Under the pieces are notes generated by a model. The model made no database searches. It was not told the origin of the DNA and was given only the letters and a program-made list of their open reading frames with translations. The position numbers were made by a program, and so were the translations under genes. 12,569 nt of DNA from DATCJA01 sp050742335 (lineage in GTDB: Bacteria; Acidobacteriota; Vicinamibacteria; Vicinamibacterales; UBA2999), in the NCBI GenBank assembly GCA_050742335.1, contig JBOGIR010000393.1, forward strand, positions 1 to 12,569. The letters run 5' to 3'. Positions 1-7,106 of the stretch are shown here, piece by piece. Positions within the stretch are counted from its first letter, which is position 1. Every line of letters starts with the position of its first letter.

Positions 1-299
1 GGCTCGGTGGTCGTCGGCAGCACCGGGAAGGTCACTTCCGTGAACGCCGGTTCGGCCGGCAGCAGCTCGATCCCGATCAACTCGAGAAACTTCAGATGGT
101 TGAGTTCCGGGACTTTTCCGAGCCGATACAGCAGCAGGTCGCTCATCCAGGCAAACAGCTCGACCAGCGCGATGCCCGGATCGTTGTCGTTCAGGTCGGT
201 CCACTCGGGCGTGTAGCGCGGGATGCGCGTGCGCGCCTCCGCCACGATGTCCTGGTAGCGGCGGTTGTCGATCGTCGGGACGAGGTCCTGGAGCGGCAC
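1..299 (-). CDS. gpJ-like baseplate protein (Afp11/Pvc11-like), N-terminal part only
   Basis: The first 99 codons of a large protein that runs off the left edge. It starts at a GTG one base after the gp25 stop (TGA-C-GTG), with GAGAAG upstream. The translation begins M-P-L-Q-D-L-V-P-T-I-D, followed by R-R-Y-Q-D-I-V-A-E-A-R (13-23), R-I-P-R-Y-T-P-E-W-T-D (25-35), N-D-N-D-P-G-I-A-L-V-E-L-F-A-W-M (37-52), L-L-L-Y-R-L-G-K-V-P-E (55-65) and F-L-E-L-I-G-I-E-L-L-P-A (70-81). The R-x-P-x-Y-T-P-E-W-T-D / N-D-P-G / F-A-W pattern is the hallmark of the N-terminus of eCIS baseplate J proteins. Family members are usually several hundred residues long, so most of the gene is outside. It should join with gp25 to form the wedge. 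Confidence 0.9.
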   Translation of the reverse strand, partial: MPLQDLVPTIDNRRYQDIVAEARTRIPRYTPEWTDLNDNDPGIALVELFAWMSDLLLYRLGKVPELNHLKFLELIGIELLPAEPAFTEVTFPVLPTTTE

Positions 300-300
300 G

Positions 301-708
301 TCAGCTTCTCTCGTTGATGTAGAACGGGTACGTGAGGTTGCCGAGCGTCTGATTCGCGCGGATCCGGTAATCGATCCGAATCAGGAGCAGGTTCGGCCGC
401 TCCGCGGCCGACTCCGTCGTGATGTCGAGCACGTCGATGCGCGGCTCGAAGCGAACGAGCGCCTCGCGCACTTCGGAGACCACCGTCGTCTGCACCACCG
501 AATCGTTGGGGGCGAACACGCGGTCGTGGATGCCGCAGCCGAAATCGCGCAGCATCACCCGTTCTCCCTTGGCGGTGCTGAGAATCAGGTAGATCGATTC
601 CTCGACGCGCTGCTCGTAGCGGGCACGCGCGATCCCGCCGGTGGGATTCACCTGCAGCGGAAACTTCCATCCGGCGCCGAGGAACTCGCGGGCAAGTCTG
701 GTTGCCAT
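301..708 (-). CDS. gp25-like baseplate wedge protein (GPW/gp25 family)
   Basis: A 135-residue protein of the gp25 family, the baseplate wedge part that seeds sheath assembly. The family signature is plain: G-W-K-F-P-L-Q-V (residues 13-20), 'YEQRVEESIYLILSTAKGER' (31-50), then R-V-M-L-R-D-F-G-C-G-I-H-D (50-62), V-F-A-P-N-D (64-69), and 'LVRFEPRIDVLDI' (84-96). The usual family length is 110-150. The end is F-Y-I-N-E-R-S. The start ATG is one base after the PAAR gene's stop (TGA-C-ATG) with GGTGAG five bases upstream. It is expected to contact the sheath's first ring and the gpJ-like protein encoded next. Confidence 0.95.
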   Translation of the reverse strand: MATRLAREFLGAGWKFPLQVNPTGGIARARYEQRVEESIYLILSTAKGERVMLRDFGCGIHDRVFAPNDSVVQTTVVSEVREALVRFEPRIDVLDITTESAAERPNLLLIRIDYRIRANQTLGNLTYPFYINERS

Positions 709-709
709 G

Positions 710-1426
710 TCAGCTCACCGTCAGCTCGCTCTTGTCCGAGGCCCACAGCCCGCGTTGGTTGACGCCGGTCATGTGGAAGCGATGGATGCCCATACCGAGC
801 CCCGCCATATACGCGGCGGAGAGCGTCAGCGTCACCATCAATACGGGTGTCGTCCATGCACCGCCCGGTGGCGTCACCACCGCAAGAGGCGGTTCGCCGT
901 TGGTCAGATCTACAGCGTCGGCATTGGGCGGCTTGCTCTCCCTGGTCAGTACCCACTTCAGCGGGAACGGCGATGCCAGGGTGAAGACCAACGGCAGAGT
1001 CACCGGCAGCATCGTCGTCGAGCTGAACGCGGCGGCCGGCAGCAGGGGAACGACGATCGGCGGCGTCGTGTCGAGCAGCTCGGGGCTGAGCGGCGGTGCA
1101 TCAGAGCCCGCGGGCACCGGTGCCGGCGTGCTGTTATCGAGCGTCGAGTGGGTTTCGACGATTGTCAGCGGAAGGCCCGTGAGCGTCTGGTTGAAGTCCG
1201 TGACCAGCACTGCCGGGACGCCGTCGATTACCGTGGCGTTCAGGTGCATCGACTTCAGCACGTAGCTGACGCACGGCGGCACCGATCCACACGAGAGCAC
1301 GCCGGTGTCGCCCTCGCGCAGCACGAATCCGCCCTGAATGCTCCATTTCGGACTCGACGGGATGCTGGTGCCCTTTCCGCCGTGCGGGCACGTCACGAGC
1401 GCGTTGGTCGTCATCAGCTGCGGCAT
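710..1426 (-). CDS. PAAR-like spike tip protein with long C-terminal extension
   Basis: A 238-residue protein that I take to be a PAAR-like tip. The N-terminal 95 residues show T-T-N-A-L-V-T-C-P-H-G-G-K-G (6-19), G-D-T-G-V-L-S-C (39-46), P-P-C-V-S-Y-V-L-K-S-M (50-60), and 'VLVTDFNQTLTGLPLTIVE' (73-91). Cys13, His15, Cys46, Cys52, and possibly His61 or His93, could hold a metal ion, as canonical PAAR tips do with Cys and His. After a proline/serine linker (100-125), residues 126-238 form a hydrophobic beta-rich domain (V-L-M-V-T-L-T-L-S-A-A-Y-M-A, 195-208; I-H-R-F-H-M-T-G-V, 214-222) that I do not recognise. It may be a cargo-binding or effector-like extension, but I see no enzyme motif. It follows the spike gene by four bases, the natural place for the tip. 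Confidence 0.65.
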   Translation of the reverse strand: MPQLMTTNALVTCPHGGKGTSIPSSPKWSIQGGFVLREGDTGVLSCGSVPPCVSYVLKSMHLNATVIDGVPAVLVTDFNQTLTGLPLTIVETHSTLDNSTPAPVPAGSDAPPLSPELLDTTPPIVVPLLPAAAFSSTTMLPVTLPLVFTLASPFPLKWVLTRESKPPNADAVDLTNGEPPLAVVTPPGGAWTTPVLMVTLTLSAAYMAGLGMGIHRFHMTGVNQRGLWASDKSELTVS

Positions 1427-1430
1427 CGCG

Positions 1431-1955
1431 TCACAGGATCTGGACCTGGCCGCCCTGCATGGCCAGAATCCGTCCGCCTCCCTGCATCCGGATCGACGAC
1501 TGCTTGTCGTCCATGGTGAGCGTCAGTCCGCCCGTCGTCTTGATGGAGAGCTGCTGCCCCGACGCCGAATCGTCGAGCGCGATCTCGTGGCCTCCGCTCG
1601 ACCGCACAATCAGCCTTTTGTCGGTGCCGTCTTCGAAGCGGATGGTGTGGCCGCCTGGAGTCAGGATCACGCGGTTCTTGGTGTCGGTCTCGGGCGGCTT
1701 GTCCACGCCGTTCCAGAGGAACCCGACCACGTAGGGATGATTGAAGTCGCCCAGTTCGAACGAGACGAGCACTTCATCATCGACTTCCGGCATGAGGAAC
1801 GCGCCGCGTTTACTTCCCGCCATGGGCGCCGCCACTCGCGCCCAGCTGGTCAGGTCCGCATCCATCCATGGAAACGAGAGCTGAATGCGCCCCAATCCGT
1901 GTGGATCGTTGACGTTGGTAACGAGGGCGATGGCGACTCCCGATACCCGCCTCAT
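1431..1955 (-). CDS. Baseplate spike protein, gpV/gp5-like
   Basis: A 174-residue spike. Residues 8-83 are the gpV OB-fold domain: I-A-L-V-T-N-V-N-D-P-H-G-L-G-R-I-Q-L (9-26), W-A-R-V-A-A-P-M-A-G (38-47), then the signature P-E-V-D-D-E-V-L-V-S-F-E-L-G-D (56-70) and P-Y-V-V-G-F-L-W-N-G (74-83). Residues 95-174 are short repeating strands with alternating polar and hydrophobic residues (G-G-H-T-I-R-F-E-D-G, G-G-H-E-I-A-L-D-D, G-G-L-T-L-T-M-D-D), as expected of the trimeric beta-helix needle. In Afp8/Pvc8 the hub and spike are one protein. Here they are two overlapping genes, as in T4 gp27/gp5 or P2 gpD/gpV. The reading frames differ but the overlap is a clean ATGA, so this is an ordinary split and not a frameshift. 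Confidence 0.93.
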   Translation of the reverse strand: MRRVSGVAIALVTNVNDPHGLGRIQLSFPWMDADLTSWARVAAPMAGSKRGAFLMPEVDDEVLVSFELGDFNHPYVVGFLWNGVDKPPETDTKNRVILTPGGHTIRFEDGTDKRLIVRSSGGHEIALDDSASGQQLSIKTTGGLTLTMDDKQSSIRMQGGGRILAMQGGQVQIL

Positions 1956-3169
1956 TTCTCCTTGCCCTCGTCCTCGCGCCGCGCCGAGAAGCTGGTGGTG
2001 TAGCCGTTGGCGCCGATGGTGTGCGTCGTCTCGGTGACGAAATAGGTGCCGCTGAAGACCGGACCGACGCCCTTGATGCGCACTCTCCGGCCAGCGCGAA
2101 GCTCAGGCAGACCGACCGTGCTGCCGGTGCACTTGACCAGCTCCTTCAGCCGCTCCGTCAGCAGCGCAGTCGCACGCGCTCGAGCCTGTCTGCGCGTGAA
2201 GATCGGTTCGTTGACCACCCGCTCTTCGCGCTCGCATTTCTTCACTAGCTCGTGAAGGTCCTTGTTCAGATTCAGCTTCGGGTCATCAAGCGTCACCGTC
2301 TCGTTGATCGACTCCTTCGTCTTGCGATTCCACCCGCGCACGGTAACGCTCTTCACCTGGTTGGCGGTCGTCAGCGTCGGCTTGAACTCGATGAGCGATC
2401 CGGGATAGCGCAGCTCGAACATATCCTCGTGGGAACCGGGAACACCCCCCGTGGACGGACCGAAATACAGCGTGCGAGGCTCCGCCTCGCGCACACACAC
2501 CACGTACCCGCGCTGGCGCGCGCGCTGAAACAGGAAGTCGATGTCGTACTGGTTCTGCTGCGCGACAAAATCGAGCGGCGGCTCTTTCGCCGCCGCGTTC
2601 TCGTCGATCGTGATCGGGATCGGAAAGCGCTTGCGGCCGGTCTTTTTGTCCTTCTTCGACGCGATGTCCTTCGCGATCTGACTGTCGGTCGTGACCGGCT
2701 CGGTCGTGTCCGGCCAGGAATCGGTGTACTGCGTTACCCGAAGCTTGTGGAGCACGTTGAGGCCGCGCACCGTGAGTGTGGGCCCACCCGCTGTCGGAAA
2801 GTTCGGCTCGAGCGTTGTGAAGTGTCCCTTCATCATCAGTTTCAGTTCGTCGAGATATCCGAGATAGATGTCGACGACCTTGTCGCGAGGGTCGAAGATC
2901 TGGTCGGCACGGCTCGCCGGGTTGTCCTTGTCGAGCAGTCGTGGTGGTCCATCGAAGCCGACGTACTTGAAATCGCGGCGGTCGGCGTCCCAGTTGTTGA
3001 CGGTGATCTCGAAGCTGTCGATCTCCGTGATGTTGTCCTTGTAGGTGAGCTGCATCACGTCACGCAGCACGTTGCGCGGAAGGCCGACGTCCTCGATCCT
3101 GATCTGGAACTGCGGGGCGTAGAAGCTCCCCTGTTTCTTCGACGCATCCACCATGGTGACGACGGCCAT
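1952..3169 (-). CDS. Phage late control D-like baseplate hub protein
   Basis: A 405-residue hub protein of the gpD/gp27 type (the N-terminal half of VgrG-like spikes). Hub proteins form a trimer that adapts the six-fold tube to the three-fold spike. Visible features are F-Q-I-R-I-E-D (residues 21-27), D-S-F-E-I-T-V-N-N-W (51-60), F-D-P-R-D-K-V-V-D-I-Y-L-G-Y (92-105), 'TLTVRGLNVLHKL' (131-143), Q-Q-N-Q-Y-D-I-D-F-L-F-Q-R-A-R (204-218), V-T-V-R-G-W-N (275-281), and the C-terminal strands with A-G-R-R-V-R-I-K-G-V-G (359-369), F-S-G-T-Y-F-V-T-E-T-T-H (372-383). The start ATG has GAGGAG only three bases upstream, so a second ATG five codons in is possible. The stop overlaps the spike gene's ATG by four bases (ATGA). 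Confidence 0.92.
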   Translation of the reverse strand: MAVVTMVDASKKQGSFYAPQFQIRIEDVGLPRNVLRDVMQLTYKDNITEIDSFEITVNNWDADRRDFKYVGFDGPPRLLDKDNPASRADQIFDPRDKVVDIYLGYLDELKLMMKGHFTTLEPNFPTAGGPTLTVRGLNVLHKLRVTQYTDSWPDTTEPVTTDSQIAKDIASKKDKKTGRKRFPIPITIDENAAAKEPPLDFVAQQNQYDIDFLFQRARQRGYVVCVREAEPRTLYFGPSTGGVPGSHEDMFELRYPGSLIEFKPTLTTANQVKSVTVRGWNRKTKESINETVTLDDPKLNLNKDLHELVKKCEREERVVNEPIFTRRQARARATALLTERLKELVKCTGSTVGLPELRAGRRVRIKGVGPVFSGTYFVTETTHTIGANGYTTSFSARREDEGKEK

Positions 3170-3176
3170 ACACTCC

Positions 3177-3875
3177 TCACAGAACGGGCGGCAGCTTCAG
3201 GAACACGCCGGGCGTCAGCCGTCGCGGATCCTCAAGCCCGTTGGCGTCGGCGACGCGGCGCCACTCGGCCGCGTCGCGGTAGTGGTCCTCAGCGATGGCC
3301 GACAGCGTCTCGTCGCTGCGCAGCACGCGAATCTGCGTTTTGTCGGGTGAGTTCAGTCCGAGCTTGGCGAGCTGATCGTCAAGCGACTTGTATTCACGCA
3401 GCGTCACGTTCAGGGTCGCCCGCTGCGGCACGCCCTGATCGGTGAACTGCGTGTACTTGTGGCGTACGGTCTCGACGATGCAGCGGAATTCGTTGCGCTT
3501 CTGGCCGCCGATGGGCCCGGACACGCCGCTGCCGGGAAACTCCTGGTCGTGCCACTTGAACTGGCAGATTGGCGGCGCGTGCGTGGACGGCTCGATTTTG
3601 ACCAGCTGGTAGATCAAATCCGTCTTCTTCAGCACGCTGGCGGGCTTGCCGTCGAGACCCGTTTCGTCGGTCGTGTCGAAGAACAGGTCGAGCGTCAGCG
3701 TTTCGTTCTGCCCGCGGACGAACTGGAGGATCGGCGTATCGAGACCGGGGATCGCGATCTCGGCGATTTGCACGCCCTTCTGGAACGACAGCTCGGACGG
3801 GTTGTACTGGAAGTCGACGGTTTCCTTGCCGGCCTTCCATTCGACCTCGAGCTTCCCGCGTTGAGGCTGCTGCAT
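3177..3875 (-). CDS. CIS tube-baseplate adaptor with LysM domain (Afp7/Pvc7-like)
   Basis: A 232-residue protein of the contractile-injection-system tube (LysM) family. The N-terminal part has V-D-F-Q-Y-N-P-S-E-L-S-F (residues 20-31), a hallmark of the family, then 'LTLDLFFDTTDETG' (60-73), and the domain closes with 'QRATLNVTLREYKSL' (151-165). The C-terminal LysM domain spans about 181-230: T-Q-I-R-V-L-R-S-D-E-T-L-S-A-I-A, H-Y-R-D-A-A-E-W-R-R-V-A-D-A-N, and a P-G-V-F-L-K-L-P-P end. In known particles this protein links the tube to the hub, and the LysM fold acts as a protein-protein clamp. The order, after DUF5908 and before the hub, is that of afp7/pvc7. No truncation is seen. Confidence 0.93.
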   Translation of the reverse strand: MQQPQRGKLEVEWKAGKETVDFQYNPSELSFQKGVQIAEIAIPGLDTPILQFVRGQNETLTLDLFFDTTDETGLDGKPASVLKKTDLIYQLVKIEPSTHAPPICQFKWHDQEFPGSGVSGPIGGQKRNEFRCIVETVRHKYTQFTDQGVPQRATLNVTLREYKSLDDQLAKLGLNSPDKTQIRVLRSDETLSAIAEDHYRDAAEWRRVADANGLEDPRRLTPGVFLKLPPVL

Positions 3876-3879
3876 CGCG

Positions 3880-4077
3880 CTACGCCTCCCCTTCCATCTC
3901 GTCGCGGACCCCGGAGGTCACCTTGCGTTCCGCGTTGACGCGCTGGCCATGGGCTTCGCGTTCCTCGATCGCCTTCAGGACCAGGCGGATGATTTCCTGC
4001 ATCTGCGCCGGCGACAGCACCGCCGACCCCTCGACGGTTCGAACCGTGCTCGCGATTTCGTTGATGTGTACCTGCAT
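3880..4077 (-). CDS. DUF5908 family small protein (Afp6/Pvc6 position)
   Basis: A 65-residue protein of the DUF5908 kind. It starts M-Q-V-H-I-N-E-I (residues 1-8), which is the family's short beta start, and then has a helix 'SPAQMQEIIRLVLKAIEERE' (22-41) and a charged tail. Its place between the second tube gene and the LysM gene is the position of afp6/pvc6, whose function is not well established. It has only a weak ribosome site and follows the tube stop by four bases, so its translation is probably coupled. The small size is normal. Confidence 0.8.
   Translation of the reverse strand: MQVHINEIASTVRTVEGSAVLSPAQMQEIIRLVLKAIEEREAHGQRVNAERKVTSGVRDEMEGEA
3885..3891 (-). promoter_or_regulatory. 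Shine-Dalgarno for the LysM gene
   Basis: GGGGAGG on the minus strand lies nine bases before the ATG at 3873-3875, inside the last codons of the DUF5908 gene. Confidence 0.7.
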
Positions 4078-4081
4078 GGCT

Positions 4082-4630
4082 CTACACCGCCAGCGTCACC
4101 GCCGCCGTGGCGGCGGCCGCGCCGTATCCGACGTACGGGAGCTGGAAGATCCCCTCGTGCGCGATCTCGATCGATTCGATGGCGACGGCGCTCTGCGACG
4201 CGTTCATGGACGGCCCGCTGTACTTGTAGGGAAGGCCGCGGCGGAAGTACCAGATGTGGCTCGGCAGGTGCAGCTCGTTCATCAGCACGATGAGCCCGTC
4301 ACGGCGCTTGCCCTTGCCTTCCGTGAACCCGTAGGCCCAATCCCACAGCGCGTTCCCGGCGCCGACGCCCTTCTTCAGCGTGATGTGCGACCACTTCGTG
4401 TTCTTCGGGAACACGAGCATGTGGCCGTTGCGGCCGCCCTCGCGGTATTCCTCGATCTCGAGCGTCATCTCCAGGCCGGAGCACTCGGCGAACCCTCCGA
4501 CGACGACGTCGAACACCGCCGACATCGCGATCCTCTTCGCGAGCGAGCTCGACGTATCGAGCAGGCTGACCAGGAAGTTGTGGTTCATCAACGGGTCGAG
4601 ACTGATCCCGGCCGCGCCTGCCAGCGCCAT
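4082..4630 (-). CDS. Second tube protein (Afp5/Pvc5-like, gp19 type)
   Basis: A 182-residue tube paralogue. Matches to the family are N-H-N-F-L-V-S-L-L-D (residues 16-25), F-A-E-C-S-G-L (47-53), E-Y-R-E-G-G (61-66), 'SHITLKKGVGAGNALWDW' (81-98), RRDGLIVLMNE (109-119) and P-S-M-N-A-S-Q-S-A-V-A-I-E-S-I-E-I-A-H-E-G (140-160). It is longer than the first tube protein because of an N-terminal extension, an insert around residues 24-45 and an Ala-rich tail (169-182). In afp/pvc the second tube protein makes the layer next to the baseplate, and this gene likewise sits just before the baseplate genes, so the same role is likely. The ATG overlaps the sheath stop. Confidence 0.92.
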   Translation of the reverse strand: MALAGAAGISLDPLMNHNFLVSLLDTSSSLAKRIAMSAVFDVVVGGFAECSGLEMTLEIEEYREGGRNGHMLVFPKNTKWSHITLKKGVGAGNALWDWAYGFTEGKGKRRDGLIVLMNELHLPSHIWYFRRGLPYKYSGPSMNASQSAVAIESIEIAHEGIFQLPYVGYGAAAATAAVTLAV

Positions 4631-6645
4631 CAGAGGCCTCCCATCCGGTGCAGTTCCTGAATCTCGAACTCGTTGGCCTGACGGCCGACACGCAGGACGA
4701 CGAACTCGAACGGCACCGACGGCGCGACGCCGACGTCGGCGAGCAGCCGGCCGTTGGCCCGCGCATCCGGGGGGTTATTGGTTTCGTCGCACCGAACGGT
4801 GAACGCCGCGTCCGCAGTCGCCCCGGCAAGGGCGCCGCGCTGCCACAGCTCGGCGAGGAAGCTGATGATTGAGAGGCGGATCTTCGCGCGCGTCGGCCAG
4901 TCGTTCGGCTCGAACACCGCCCACTGCGTCGAGAGATAGATCGCCTTCTGGATCATCATCAGCAGCCGGCGGACGTTGACGTAGAGGCGGGGCGAATCGG
5001 TGGACATCGTGCGCGCGCCCATCACGCGCACGCCGCGCCCGGCGAGCGCGAGCAGCACGTTCACCCCCATCGAGTTCAACAGGCCGTGCGACGGCGCCGG
5101 CACCGTGGCCGTCACGTCCTGCGTCCAGACCAGCGGCGCGTTCGCTGGCGCCTTGTGGACGCCGACCTCGAAGTCGCCGCGCGCGTACTGGCCGATGACG
5201 TGGCCGCTGGGCGGGATGTCGCGCGTCAGGCCAAACGCCGAGCGCAACGGATCGGACACCCGGATCCACGGGTAATAGAGCGCGGCATAGGTGGAGTCGA
5301 ACCGCGATCGCCAGTTGCGGATCACCGCCGGCCCCAGCGTCTCGTCGCCGGCCGCAGCGAAGGGCGCGTCGAGCACGGCGATCCGGTCGCGCCGCTCCTC
5401 GCACATCGCCACCATCGCCGCCTGGACGCGGAAGATGTCGTCCAGACTGAACACGGGCGGCAGCTCCGTTGACAGCTCCTCTGTGAACGGCTCGGACACA
5501 GGTTCCGGCAACGGCAGACAGGGGTCGGGGATGCACGCCGGAGGAGGCGCCTTCAGGGGCGGTGCGATGGGCCGAATATGAATGTCGGGGATCGCAACAA
5601 TGGCTACCTCGCCGACGGCAGCCAACGCCTGGAGCCCGCGGCGTTTCAGGCACGCCGCCTCGTCGCTGTCGAGCAGCGACACCGGCTCGCCGATGAAGTC
5701 GTAAGTGGTCAACGCGGAGAGGCCGTCGGCCCCGCCGCGCAACCGCACGTACTGCTCCGGCACGTCCAGCTCGACGATCGTCGAGAAGTCGCGCTTCACC
5801 GCTTTGATCACCACCGGGTTCGGCGTCGACGGCAGGGCGCCCGTCCACTGCAGGTCTGCGGGGTTGACCGGCTTCCTCAGGATGGCCGGCCCGTACCGCG
5901 GGTGCTCAGGTACGACCGACAGCCCCTCGCTCAGAAACACCAGAACGCCCGATTGGCGAACGGTGAGCGTGTACTCGATCGACTCGATCAGCAGCGGCTG
6001 GTCCGGGTTGAAGCCGTTGAGCGGGTCGAACGACAGCGGTGTGTCGTACGGCAGCCGCGCCTCCGCATCCTCGTTCACCCACGCCAGCGTCGATTCCACC
6101 GGATCGACGCACGACACCACCTTGAGCACCTCCCGCGTGCCCTGTCGGATGCGAACCAGCGTTCCGCGGTGGAATCCGGCGACGGAGCTCACGGTGGAGG
6201 CGCGCGCGGTGCTGTCGGCAGGACTGCTGAGTGTCTGCGCGGCGTGTGTGGTGACAAACCGCACCTGCAGGTTGTTGCCCCAGACGCCGGGACTGGATGC
6301 GCGCACGCGCCAGACGTCCAGCGGTGAAGGACCCGGTGAGCGAAACATGGCCTGCGCCGTCTGGTGTCCGGCACCCGGCTCGCGCGACGCCACGCGCGTG
6401 ATCCAGCAGCGTCGTCCGCCGTTCTCGAAGAAGCCCCGCACCGCGTAGGCGAGGAACGCCGACCCGCTGAACGGACCGAAATGCGCCTGGAACTGGCGGA
6501 ACGACTCGACCGGCACGGCCTGGTCGACCGGACCGCGCGGGGCGAGCCCGACGAACCCGGCGACGTCGGTACGCACGGCCGCAATGACCGGCGTGCGCGC
6601 GTCGGCTCGTTCGTAGTAGACGCCAGGAGTTTCGTACACAGGCAC
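4630..6645 (-). CDS. Second contractile sheath protein
   Basis: A 671-residue sheath paralogue. It has the sheath N-terminus (MPVYETPGVYYERA; D-V-A-G-F-V-G-L-A-P-R-G-P-V at 27-40; Y-A-V-R-G-F-F-E-N-G-G at 67-77), the motif V-W-G-N-N-L-Q-V (121-128), one copy of the shared module (about 143-205, with G-T-L-V-R-I-R at 161-167), a mid domain with R-L-R-G-G-A-D-G (301-308), a proline-rich loop (353-397), and the C-terminal sheath domain with 'STYAALYYPWIRV' (451-463), P-P-S-G-H-V-I-G-Q-Y-A-R-G-D (478-491), G-V-H-K-A-P-A-N (495-502), Y-V-N-V-R-R-L-L (555-562) and Q-W-A-V-F-E-P-N (574-581). The start is a GTG with AGGAA seven bases upstream (6653-6657), and MPVY aligns with MPEY of the first sheath. 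The stop overlaps the next ATG (TGATG). In afp/pvc, minor sheaths sit near the baseplate; this one may do so. That is inference. Confidence 0.93.
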   Translation of the reverse strand: MPVYETPGVYYERADARTPVIAAVRTDVAGFVGLAPRGPVDQAVPVESFRQFQAHFGPFSGSAFLAYAVRGFFENGGRRCWITRVASREPGAGHQTAQAMFRSPGPSPLDVWRVRASSPGVWGNNLQVRFVTTHAAQTLSSPADSTARASTVSSVAGFHRGTLVRIRQGTREVLKVVSCVDPVESTLAWVNEDAEARLPYDTPLSFDPLNGFNPDQPLLIESIEYTLTVRQSGVLVFLSEGLSVVPEHPRYGPAILRKPVNPADLQWTGALPSTPNPVVIKAVKRDFSTIVELDVPEQYVRLRGGADGLSALTTYDFIGEPVSLLDSDEAACLKRRGLQALAAVGEVAIVAIPDIHIRPIAPPLKAPPPACIPDPCLPLPEPVSEPFTEELSTELPPVFSLDDIFRVQAAMVAMCEERRDRIAVLDAPFAAAGDETLGPAVIRNWRSRFDSTYAALYYPWIRVSDPLRSAFGLTRDIPPSGHVIGQYARGDFEVGVHKAPANAPLVWTQDVTATVPAPSHGLLNSMGVNVLLALAGRGVRVMGARTMSTDSPRLYVNVRRLLMMIQKAIYLSTQWAVFEPNDWPTRAKIRLSIISFLAELWQRGALAGATADAAFTVRCDETNNPPDARANGRLLADVGVAPSVPFEFVVLRVGRQANEFEIQELHRMGGL
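5455..5589 (-). other. Proline-rich loop with a C-x4-C pair in the second sheath
   Basis: Residues about 353-397 carry some 15 prolines, runs of acidic residues and two cysteines at 371 and 376. The first sheath has only the short 'GPPPPAD' stretch at a loosely corresponding place before its C-terminal domain. It is probably an exposed flexible loop. The reading frame is intact on both sides. Confidence 0.55.
6031..6219 (-). repeat. Single shared module in the second sheath
   Basis: Residues about 143-205 follow the module order: A-S-T-V-S-S-V-A-G-F-x-R-G-T-L-V-R-I, a charged turn with Glu, strand V-L-K-V-V, then a long strand and Y-D-T-P-L. It directly follows the V-W-G-N motif region, at the same place as module seven of the first sheath (residues about 635-685). 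That shows one copy at this site was probably present before the two sheaths diverged. Confidence 0.5.
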
Positions 6646-6659
6646 GGCGGGATTCCTGG

Positions 6660-7094
6660 CTAGCTCCCGAGCGTGACGCCTTCGTGGACCAGTTCGACGG
6701 TCTCGATCGCCACCTCATTCGCCGTCGCGTTGAAGCTGGGCGCCTCGATCTTCTTGATCCACGCCTTCTCGAAGTCGAACCGCAGCACCTCGTTGCGCTG
6801 CTCGTCCATCAGGATGATCGAGCCATCGCGCCGGTCGGCGATGCCGTTGACGATGTTGTTGAACCATTTCCACAACTCGTCGTTCTTCGTGTAGCCGCGC
6901 TTGAGCGTGATGTTCGGATAGGTCTGCAGGCCCACGAGCTTGCGGACGGAACGCGCCAGGTCGGTCCCCTCGCGGTACTCGACGACGTTGCCGTCCGCGC
7001 CGAGGCCGGTGCACTCACGGAAGCTGCCCACCGTGAGGCCGTCGATCTCGACGCGGAAATTGAATGAACGATACGGATCGGTCCGTGTAGGCAT
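6660..7094 (-). CDS. Phage-tail-like inner tube protein (Afp1/Pvc1, gp19 type)
   Basis: A 144-residue tube subunit, the normal family size. Such proteins form hexameric rings that stack into the tube pushed out when the sheath contracts. Visible hallmarks are D-P-Y-R-S-F-N-F-R-V-E-I-D-G (residues 6-19), F-R-E-C-T-G-L-G (25-32), E-Y-R-E-G-T-D (39-45), the long strand 'NITLKRGYTKNDELWKW' (61-77), then 'RRDGSIILMDE' (88-98), and a C-terminal P-S-F-N-A-T-A-N-E-V-A-I-E-T-V-E-L-V-H-E-G (119-139). It lies between the two sheath genes, so it is probably the main tube protein paired with the large sheath. The start is well supported by its Shine-Dalgarno sequence. Confidence 0.95.
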   Translation of the reverse strand: MPTRTDPYRSFNFRVEIDGLTVGSFRECTGLGADGNVVEYREGTDLARSVRKLVGLQTYPNITLKRGYTKNDELWKWFNNIVNGIADRRDGSIILMDEQRNEVLRFDFEKAWIKKIEAPSFNATANEVAIETVELVHEGVTLGS

Positions 7095-7100
7095 GACGCT

Positions 7101-7106
7101 TCTCCT
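7101..7106 (-). promoter_or_regulatory. Shine-Dalgarno for the first tube gene
   Basis: AGGAGA on the minus strand overlaps the sheath stop codon and lies six bases before the ATG at 7092-7094. It fits a highly made structural protein. Confidence 0.75.

Noticed and set aside
191..670. A 159-codon minus-strand frame across the gp25 and gpJ genes
   Set aside because: It is a frame-shifted, Arg-rich shadow. The gp25 frame (301-708) and the gpJ frame (1-299) both show clear family motifs.
4099..4116. A GC-only inverted repeat (GCCGCC-GT-GGCGGC core) near the end of the second tube gene, as a terminator
   Set aside because: It lies inside Ala codons, has a two-base loop and no T-run, and the next gene is coupled. 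It is a by-product of the Ala-rich tail, though an effect on mRNA stability cannot be excluded.
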